Part shown: piece by piece, positions 1 through 4,861 of the stretch
How the letters are laid out: each line of letters opens with the position of its first letter
How positions within the stretch are numbered: the stretch's first letter is position 1
From: Chloroflexota bacterium
Lineage (GTDB): Bacteria > Chloroflexota > Dehalococcoidia > GIF9 > AB-539-J10
Assembly (NCBI GenBank): GCA_030670425.1
Contig: DAOVBS010000040.1
Span: forward strand, 1 to 5,726
Length of the DNA stretch: 5,726 bases
Reading direction: 5' to 3'
Program-made: the position numbers and the translations under genes
Notes under the pieces: model-generated
The model's database searches: none
The model's input: only the letters and a program-made list of their open reading frames with translations
What the model was told of the DNA's origin: nothing

Positions 1-809
1 CCACGCACCAACCTGCAAACAGGCAAGATAACTAGGCCCCCATCGGAGAAATCAACCAATGTCATCATTGCGTAATTGAAGGCCCCTTGCTCGGACGTGT
101 GGGCGAGTTCAGGGTACAGGCGCCCTTGCTCTTGCTGGTACAGCAGCGCAGTCTCATAGCGATGATGACCGTCGGCCACATAGAGGGACCGGGAAACCAT
201 GAGATCTCTGATTCGGCGTATCAGTTCAGGCTCCGTTATTGCCCAAACAACGTGGCCTTCGTGGGAATCGGCGAACTCAACAACGGGCGCATCCCCTGAT
301 GCCTCACACAGTACCTCAGCAACCTCTCCCTCCGAATCCTGATAAAGCGCGAATATGGGGCTGAAGCTAGCCCGGCAGGCCCGCACCAGTTCCAGACGAT
401 CATGCTTGGCCTTCAACGTCGTTTCCTCATGAGGATATATTCCGTCATACCACGGTCGCAACCTGACACAAGCTATCAACTCACGCCGCTTCGTTCTTCG
501 TCCTTGATAGGCAAAGTAGTGGTCGTGGAGATAGAAAGCCGGGCAATCATCAACCCGAAGAACACCTTCGCTAAGCCACTGCTGAAAGACAGCAGCCGCC
601 CTGCCATATCCCTCGTGATGCTCTAGGCCCGGCCCTTCAACGACCGGTAGAGGCCGCTCCAGGAGGACGGCGTTGTAGCTGCTCCTGTCCTGGTAGATCC
701 TTTGCTGCTCATCAGTGATGATGTCATACGGAGGGCAAATGACCTGAGATAAGTTACCAACTACCCCTTGGTCATAGCGAATGCCGCGAAACGGGCGAAT
801 CTCAGCCAT
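1..809 (-). CDS. DUF1015-family protein, C-terminus cut by window edge
   Basis: The reading frame is open from an ATG at 809 to the left edge, giving 269 complete codons with no stop; the family is usually somewhat over 400 residues, so roughly the last third is missing. Recognisable DUF1015 (COG4198) features in order are: the N-terminal RPFRGIRYD (residues 5-13); CPPYDIIT (25-32); an aromatic-rich middle with PAFYLHDHYF (90-99); PHEETTLKAKHDRLELV (126-142); SPIFALYQD (150-158); and the hallmark ADGHHRYETAL (212-222). The family has no settled function. The DGHHRY motif resembles the nucleotide-binding motif of ParB/sulfiredoxin-fold proteins, which is an inference only. No signal peptide or membrane segment is visible, so it is probably cytosolic. 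The start is supported by the family N-terminus (MAEIRPF) and by GGGAG about 11 nt upstream, overlapping the purL stop region. It lies 15 nt after purL and is almost certainly co-transcribed with it. I am confident of the family, not of any role. Confidence 0.88.
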   Translation of the reverse strand, partial: MAEIRPFRGIRYDQGVVGNLSQVICPPYDIITDEQQRIYQDRSSYNAVLLERPLPVVEGPGLEHHEGYGRAAAVFQQWLSEGVLRVDDCPAFYLHDHYFAYQGRRTKRRELIACVRLRPWYDGIYPHEETTLKAKHDRLELVRACRASFSPIFALYQDSEGEVAEVLCEASGDAPVVEFADSHEGHVVWAITEPELIRRIRDLMVSRSLYVADGHHRYETALLYQQEQGRLYPELAHTSEQGAFNYAMMTLVDFSDGGLVILPVCRLVR

Positions 810-824
810 CTCCCCAGGATCTCC

Positions 825-3029
825 CTACGTTTCCAACAAATGCCCCAAGCCGCTGCGCCAGGCCTTGCCCATCTTGGCCAAAGGCAAGTCGATGTAGTCC
901 TCCACCATCAGGCGTCTACCTCCGACCGTCCCAAGCAAGCCGAGCGTCACTTTCCACCTCGCCGCCAACCTCTCCAGCTTTCTGACCGACTCCGCCTGCA
1001 CAGACAAAACAATCCGCGACTGAATTTCACCAAACAAGGCTGAATCCAGCCTTCCCCTTACCTTCCAGTTCCTCCCTCTGAAACCAATGTCTCCAGCAAT
1101 ACAGCCAACTGCGATGGCTACAGCAAGGCCACCGTCAGAGCAGTCGTGAGCCGACCTGACAATACCCATTCCTATTGCATCCAAGCAGCAACGTTGCACC
1201 CTCCTCTCCAAATCCAAGTCAATCTCAGGTTGCCCAACCACCAAACCATGCACCAGTTCCAGATACTCGCTGCCGCCAAGACCGTTGCCTACTCCTCCAC
1301 CCAACAGGAAAACCAGATCCCCCTCATTCTTGAAAGAGCTCGTGGAGTGCCTGTCGACATCGCTGAGTAGCCCTACCATACCGATCACCGGGGTAGGATA
1401 GATCGCCCGACCTCCAGTCTCATTGTAAAGGCTGACATTCCCGCTGATAACCGGGATCCTCAGCCCCTTGCAGGCCCGCGCTATTCCTTCAATGCCACGT
1501 TTCAGTTGATAGTATGCATCGCCTTTCTCTGGATCACCGAAATTCAGACAATCAGTGAGGGCCAGCGGTTCAGCCCCGCTACAGACCACGTTGCGAGCCG
1601 CTTCCGCCACCGCGATGGCAGCACCCACATACGGGTCAAGATAGCAGTACCTCCCATTTCCATCGGCGGCCAGAGAGATGCCCTTCTGCGTGCCTTTGAC
1701 ACGTAAGACGGCGGCATCATTTCCCTGAGGAAGCACACAGTCAGCCATCGAGCGCTTGTCACACTGGTCAAATATGTACTCCTTACTGCCAATATTGGGG
1801 GAAGCGAGCAAGCGGAGAAGTACGGAGTTGCATTTCCTTGGCTTGATATCAGGGAGAGCCTCAACATCGAAAGCCTCGAGTTCCTCTAGCCAATTCGGTT
1901 TCTTGCTCCGCCGTCTATACAAAGGCGGCGAAACTAACAGATCCACCGGAGCCTGGGCAACCACAGTATCGCCCTCCCTGATCACCGCCAGCCCCGTGTC
2001 CGTGACTTTCCCGACAACATGGCACGCGACATCCCACGAGTCACACAGGCTCTTCACTCTCTCCTCACACCCCTTCTTCACAATCACCAGCATTCTTTCC
2101 TGCGACTCGGACAGCATCACTTCGTATGGGCTCATGTTGTCCTCACATCGAGGCACCTTGAGCACATCCAGCTCAACGCCTCCCCCGCCTTTGGCAGCAG
2201 TCTCCACAGCAGAACTGGTCAGGCCAGCAGCCCCCAAGTCTTGCATACCCACAATCCAATCAGTCCCGGCCAGTCCGAGACATGCCTCAATAAGCCGCTT
2301 CTCTAAAGATGGGTCACCCACCGGAATCACCGGCTCGAGTTCTTTCCCATCCCCGAAGTCACGAGACGCTAGCCCTGAGGCACCGTGAATACCGTCACGG
2401 CCGGTTGCGGCTCCCACCAGCATAAGGACATTGCCCACACCACTAGCCCTCGCTCTGATCATCTTGTCCTTGTCCGCAATCCCCAGACAGAGACCGTTAA
2501 CCAGCGGATTGCCCGAGTAGCAATTTGCAAAGAACAGCTCTCCGCCCACGCCGGGGATGTCCACGCCATTTCCATAGTCAGCTATGCCCTTGGCAACCTC
2601 GCGAAGCAGATAGCGGTTGCGTGGCTCGTCCAAGGGCCCGAACCGAAGGGAGCTAAGCAAGGCTACAGGTCTGGCACCCATGGTGAAGATGTCGCGAATA
2701 ACGCCACCAACCGCCGTGGCAGCTCCGTGATACGGTTCGATGGCCGAAGGATGATTATGGGATTCCATCTTGACCACCGCCACCTGTCCATCACCAATGT
2801 CAACCGCCCCAGCGTTTTCCCCTCCGGGACCAACTACAACGCGCTTCCCCTTGGACGGCAAGAGCTTGAGCAAGTGCTTGGAGTGCTTATAGCCACAATG
2901 TTCGCTCCATAGAGAGCCGAACATGCCCAACTCCACTTCGGTGGGTTCTCGCTCCAGCTTCGACACGATGAGGCCAAACTCTGCCTCGCTCAGGGCAACT
3001 TCATCCAGACTCTCTTTCGATATGCTCAA
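825..3029 (-). CDS. purL: Phosphoribosylformylglycinamidine synthase subunit PurL (small, stand-alone form)
   Basis: This cytosolic enzyme of de novo purine synthesis converts FGAR plus ATP and glutamine-derived ammonia to FGAM. At 734 residues it is the short PurL that works with separate PurQ (glutaminase) and PurS; neither is in this window. It has two AIRS/PurM-like halves. The first contains WSEHCGYKHSK (41-51, with the expected catalytic His44), GPGGENAG (67-74), KMESHNHPSAIEP (87-99), RDIFTMGARP (112-121), GRDGIHGA (210-217), VGDPSLEK (237-244), QDLGAAGLTSS (263-273) and MSPYEVMLSESQERML (299-314). The second contains LDPYVGAAIAVAEAARN (464-480), LTDCLNFG (491-498), SGNVSLYNET (529-538) and SAHDCSDGGLAVAIA (626-640). 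The start is TTG at 3029, chosen because AAGGAGGG lies 7-8 nt before it and no better in-frame start exists. One oddity is Val641, where PurL proteins usually carry Glu after GGLAVALA. It ends TAG, 15 nt before the DUF1015 gene. Confidence 0.97.
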   Translation of the reverse strand: MSISKESLDEVALSEAEFGLIVSKLEREPTEVELGMFGSLWSEHCGYKHSKHLLKLLPSKGKRVVVGPGGENAGAVDIGDGQVAVVKMESHNHPSAIEPYHGAATAVGGVIRDIFTMGARPVALLSSLRFGPLDEPRNRYLLREVAKGIADYGNGVDIPGVGGELFFANCYSGNPLVNGLCLGIADKDKMIRARASGVGNVLMLVGAATGRDGIHGASGLASRDFGDGKELEPVIPVGDPSLEKRLIEACLGLAGTDWIVGMQDLGAAGLTSSAVETAAKGGGGVELDVLKVPRCEDNMSPYEVMLSESQERMLVIVKKGCEERVKSLCDSWDVACHVVGKVTDTGLAVIREGDTVVAQAPVDLLVSPPLYRRRSKKPNWLEELEAFDVEALPDIKPRKCNSVLLRLLASPNIGSKEYIFDQCDKRSMADCVLPQGNDAAVLRVKGTQKGISLAADGNGRYCYLDPYVGAAIAVAEAARNVVCSGAEPLALTDCLNFGDPEKGDAYYQLKRGIEGIARACKGLRIPVISGNVSLYNETGGRAIYPTPVIGMVGLLSDVDRHSTSSFKNEGDLVFLLGGGVGNGLGGSEYLELVHGLVVGQPEIDLDLERRVQRCCLDAIGMGIVRSAHDCSDGGLAVAIAVGCIAGDIGFRGRNWKVRGRLDSALFGEIQSRIVLSVQAESVRKLERLAARWKVTLGLLGTVGGRRLMVEDYIDLPLAKMGKAWRSGLGHLLET

Positions 3030-3036
3030 CGAACCA

Positions 3037-3044
3037 CCCTCCTT
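3037..3044 (-). promoter_or_regulatory. Strong Shine-Dalgarno of purL
   Basis: The minus strand reads AAGGAGGG, a near-complete match to the anti-Shine-Dalgarno of 16S rRNA, ending 7 nt before the TTG at 3029. This site decides the purL start: it explains how a TTG could be used efficiently, and no ATG or GTG in frame lies closer to it. It directly abuts a small palindrome (3044-3057) that could affect its accessibility. Confidence 0.85.
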
Positions 3045-3057
3045 AGCTGCACAGCTA
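3044..3057 (-). repeat. Palindrome abutting the purL ribosome binding site
   Basis: The minus strand reads TAGCTG-TG-CAGCTA, a perfect 6-bp inverted repeat; sterically this would be a 5-bp stem with a GUGC loop. Its 3' edge overlaps the first A of the AAGGAGGG Shine-Dalgarno. It could hold the ribosome site at the base of a hairpin or be an operator-like dyad. A palindrome this short can occur by chance, so function is unproven. Confidence 0.4.
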
Positions 3058-3117
3058 GATTCCCTCAGATGTCCTGTCTGCCTGCCCAGCTTCTCCTCGC
3101 CAGAATAGAAACGACCA

Positions 3118-3141
3118 ATGGCGGTATCATTCTACCGCCAT
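3118..3141 (-). repeat. Perfect 9-bp inverted repeat (hairpin) in the purL leader
   Basis: The arms ATGGCGGTA and TACCGCCAT match perfectly around a 6-nt loop. On the minus strand the stem is followed by a loosely T-rich stretch (TGGTCGTTTCTATTC) rather than a clean U-run, so it is at best a weak intrinsic terminator or attenuator. The alternatives are a transcription-factor operator or a mRNA processing/stability hairpin between yqeY and purL. Confidence 0.5.
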
Positions 3142-3187
3142 GTGGCACCCCACTGCCAGCCGACAGGGCACTGCTTGTTGAAAAAAA

Positions 3188-3637
3188 TCAAGAGCCGGCA
3201 AGCAATTCCGAGACTACTTCGCTGACCAATCTGCCGTCAGATCTGCCTTTGAGTTGGGCCATGAGTTGAGACATAACTCTGCCTTTGTCCTTTTCTTGAA
3301 CAGCATTGACGGCCTTGATTGCCTGCCTTGCCGCAGCTATGATCTCCTCCCGGCTCAACTGCTGTGGCAGATACTCCATAAGGATACTCAGTTCTGCTTC
3401 TTCCTGAGCCACAAGGTCGCTCCGGTTCCCCTTCTTGAAGCTCTCAATGCTCTCCCGATGACGTCTCACTTCCCTGCCAAGAACACCGAGGACAGCGCCG
3501 TCATCGAGGGATTCACGTTGGGCTATTTCCGCGTTCTTGACTTCCGAGAGGAGCAAGCGCAACACCGAGGTCCTTATCTTATCGCGTGCCCTCAGCGCCT
3601 GCTTGAGATCATCCTTTAGCTTGTCTCTCAGGGCCAT
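3188..3637 (-). CDS. yqeY: GatB/YqeY family protein
   Basis: A 149-residue soluble, helix-rich protein of the YqeY family, whose members usually have about 147-150 residues, so it appears complete. The family shares its helical fold with the tRNA-binding tail of GatB, the subunit of the Asp/Glu-tRNA amidotransferase, but the role of stand-alone YqeY is not established; a link to tRNA or amidation is inference. Visible marks are the N-terminal amphipathic helices with RTSVLRLLLSEVKNAEI (22-38), the conserved EYLPQQLS (88-95), and the C-terminal block GRVMSQLMAQLKGRSDGRLV (119-138) followed by EVVSELL. The start is ATG at 3637, only 6 nt after the rpsU stop and with no Shine-Dalgarno, so it probably depends on translational coupling to rpsU. 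The rpsU-yqeY pairing is widely conserved in bacteria, which supports the identification. Confidence 0.94.
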   Translation of the reverse strand: MALRDKLKDDLKQALRARDKIRTSVLRLLLSEVKNAEIAQRESLDDGAVLGVLGREVRRHRESIESFKKGNRSDLVAQEEAELSILMEYLPQQLSREEIIAAARQAIKAVNAVQEKDKGRVMSQLMAQLKGRSDGRLVSEVVSELLAGS

Positions 3638-3643
3638 ATGAAG

Positions 3644-3820
3644 CTATCGGGCAGTCTTCCGTTTCTTTACAGCTTCCTTCTTCTTCCGCACCACGCTTGG
3701 TTTCTCGTAGAACCTGCGGCGACGCACCTCAGCCATAATGCGATCTTGCTCCACCTGCTTGGTGAACCTGCGCAGCATGCTCTCAAAACTTTCGCTCGAG
3801 CCAAGCCTCACATTAGCCAT
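3644..3820 (-). CDS. rpsU: 30S ribosomal protein bS21
   Basis: A 58-residue, strongly basic small-subunit protein that sits on the 30S platform near the 3' end of 16S rRNA and helps initiation. The family pattern is clear: an N-terminal MANVRLGSSESFESMLRRF (1-19), then VEQDRIMAEVRRRRFYEKPSVVRKKK (23-48) and a Lys/Arg-rich tail. The ATG at 3820 is preferred over an in-frame GTG at 3832 because bS21 proteins begin with M-x-x-V-R-L, and because the GTG lies only three bases past the promoter -10 element and would probably not be transcribed. No Shine-Dalgarno precedes either start. It leads the probable operon rpsU-yqeY-purL-DUF1015. Confidence 0.95.
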   Translation of the reverse strand: MANVRLGSSESFESMLRRFTKQVEQDRIMAEVRRRRFYEKPSVVRKKKEAVKKRKTAR

Positions 3821-3835
3821 ACAACAAAACACGCT

Positions 3836-3865
3836 ATTCTATCGACTTAGGCCCAGCCATGTCAA
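3836..3865 (-). promoter_or_regulatory. Sigma-70-type promoter of rpsU
   Basis: On the minus strand a perfect -35 box TTGACA (3860-3865) is followed by an 18-nt spacer and TAGAAT (3836-3841), which matches the -10 consensus at five of six positions. It lies wholly in the 59-nt gap between the lipA stop and the rpsU ATG. Transcription should start around 3827-3830, leaving a leader of only about 8-10 nt before rpsU. This is the best promoter in the window and probably drives rpsU, yqeY and perhaps purL and the DUF1015 gene. Confidence 0.75.
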
Positions 3866-3879
3866 GGAACTGTACTCGT

Positions 3880-4803
3880 TCATCGTGGCCCGTGGGCACT
3901 CGGGCTGGACAGCCCCCTGTCTCTATTCAAACTTACTTCCCTGTGCAGGCCAGCAGCGTTGAAGGAGCTTCGCACCAGCGGCCCTGATGCTACTCCCACG
4001 AACCCCATCTCCCTAGCAATAAGGCCGTACCGAGCAAATTCCTCAGGTGCGACATACCTCACCACCTGCTGGTGTCTGACAGAGGGCCTCAGATACTGAC
4101 CTAGAGTGACTGCATCACAGTCGGCCACTCTTAGATCCTTCATCACGGATATCACCTCGTTCTCGCTTTCTCCCAGACCCAGAATGAGCCCTGACTTGGT
4201 AAGTAGCCTCCTATCCAAGGACTTAGCCCTGCTCAGGACTTCCAGGGACTGAAGATACCTCGCCTGAGGGCGTACCACTGAATAAAGTCTCGGGACTGTC
4301 TCAACATTATGGTTCAGGACGTCCGGTCGTGCGGCAACTACTTTCTCCAGCGCTGATATAGAGCCACGGAAATCTGGAATCAGAACCTCTACTCCGATGT
4401 TCAGGCTGTAATCATGCAACAGCTCTATGGCCCGAGCAAATTGCGCCGAACCGCCGTCAGCAAGATCATCGCGACAAACAGAAGTAATGACTACATATTC
4501 CAACCCCAACTCCCTCACCGCCTGGCAGAGCCTCTCTGGCTCGCAAGGGTCAGGAGCCAAGGGCCTCCCTGTTGCAACCCCACAGAAGGAACAATTCCTG
4601 GTGCAGATATTTCCCAGGATCATGAATGTCAGCCTCTCATGTGAATAGCAATCCTGGCGATTAGGACAGCTGGCACTCTCACAGACAGTGTGGAGGTTCC
4701 ACCGACGAACGACGCCCCTGATCCTCCTCACCATATCTCCGCGAGGGAGAGGCCTCTTCACCCATGCTGGACTTCTCAATTGCTTTGGGTCTCGATCAGC
4801 CAC
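3880..4803 (-). CDS. lipA: Lipoyl synthase
   Basis: A radical-SAM enzyme that inserts two sulfur atoms into octanoyl chains on lipoyl domains of 2-oxoacid dehydrogenases or the glycine cleavage H protein; cytosolic. With the chosen start it has 307 residues, normal for the family. It carries both iron-sulfur cluster motifs: the auxiliary-cluster CX4CX5C (Cys41, 46, 52, in the context VCESASCPNRQDC) and the radical-SAM CX3CX2C (Cys67, 71, 74). Further marks are VITSVCRDDLADGG (about 106-118), EVLIPDFRG, PDVLNHNVETVPRLY, TKSGLILGLGE, TLGQYLRPS and the C-terminal RSS motif (278-280) that binds the auxiliary cluster. The start is uncertain. GTG 4803 is chosen because AGGA sits 7 nt upstream and the overlap with the preceding gene disappears. 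The frame stays open to an ATG at 4893 (32-bp overlap, non-family N-terminus), and TTG 4779 would give the most typical LipA start. No lipB is in the window. Confidence 0.95.
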   Translation of the reverse strand: MADRDPKQLRSPAWVKRPLPRGDMVRRIRGVVRRWNLHTVCESASCPNRQDCYSHERLTFMILGNICTRNCSFCGVATGRPLAPDPCEPERLCQAVRELGLEYVVITSVCRDDLADGGSAQFARAIELLHDYSLNIGVEVLIPDFRGSISALEKVVAARPDVLNHNVETVPRLYSVVRPQARYLQSLEVLSRAKSLDRRLLTKSGLILGLGESENEVISVMKDLRVADCDAVTLGQYLRPSVRHQQVVRYVAPEEFARYGLIAREMGFVGVASGPLVRSSFNAAGLHREVSLNRDRGLSSPSAHGPR

Positions 4804-4861
4804 TACACTATCCTGACACCCTGTTGCACACCGCAACCCAGGCAGCAGCAAAAAGCGCGCC

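Larger units (their letters stand above)
3030..3187 (-). promoter_or_regulatory. Untranslated purL leader / yqeY-purL intergenic region
   Basis: These 158 nt between the yqeY stop and the purL start carry no credible protein gene and are the only intergenic region of any size here. Reading along the minus strand there is a run of seven T directly after the yqeY stop, a C+G-rich segment, a perfect 9-bp hairpin (3118-3141), the palindrome at 3044-3057 and the Shine-Dalgarno. CCTGTC (3162-3167) can pair with GACAGG (3073-3078), which would enclose the 9-bp hairpin. Weak promoter-like hexamers exist (ATGATA, 18 nt, TATTCT ending near 3104), but none is convincing. It does not resemble the purine riboswitch core as far as I can see. 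It may be a regulatory leader or simply a spacer with an internal promoter. Confidence 0.45.

Noticed and set aside
1544..1867. A 107-codon minus-strand ORF in another frame inside purL
   Set aside because: It overlaps the conserved second half of PurL entirely, and its sequence looks like an out-of-frame reading.
1756..2388. A 210-codon plus-strand ORF antisense to purL, and other plus-strand ORFs across the window
   Set aside because: They lie opposite clearly conserved coding frames, are low-complexity Ser/Pro/Thr-rich as expected for antisense shadows, lack ribosome binding sites and match no family I recognise.
3030..3187. Purine riboswitch upstream of purL
   Set aside because: I could not find the three-way-junction core and paired loop sequences of the class; the single long stem is not enough.
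3180..3190. Run of seven T after the yqeY stop as an intrinsic terminator
   Set aside because: No stable GC-rich stem precedes the T-run; only a 4-bp TTGA/TCAA pairing spans it.
3830..3832. GTG at 3832 as the rpsU start
   Set aside because: It adds MFCC, unlike bS21 N-termini, and lies upstream of the likely transcription start.
4823..4837. GTTGC/GCAAC 5-bp hairpin between the oxidoreductase and lipA as terminator
   Set aside because: The stem is short, no U-run follows it, and it lies just ahead of the lipA start region.
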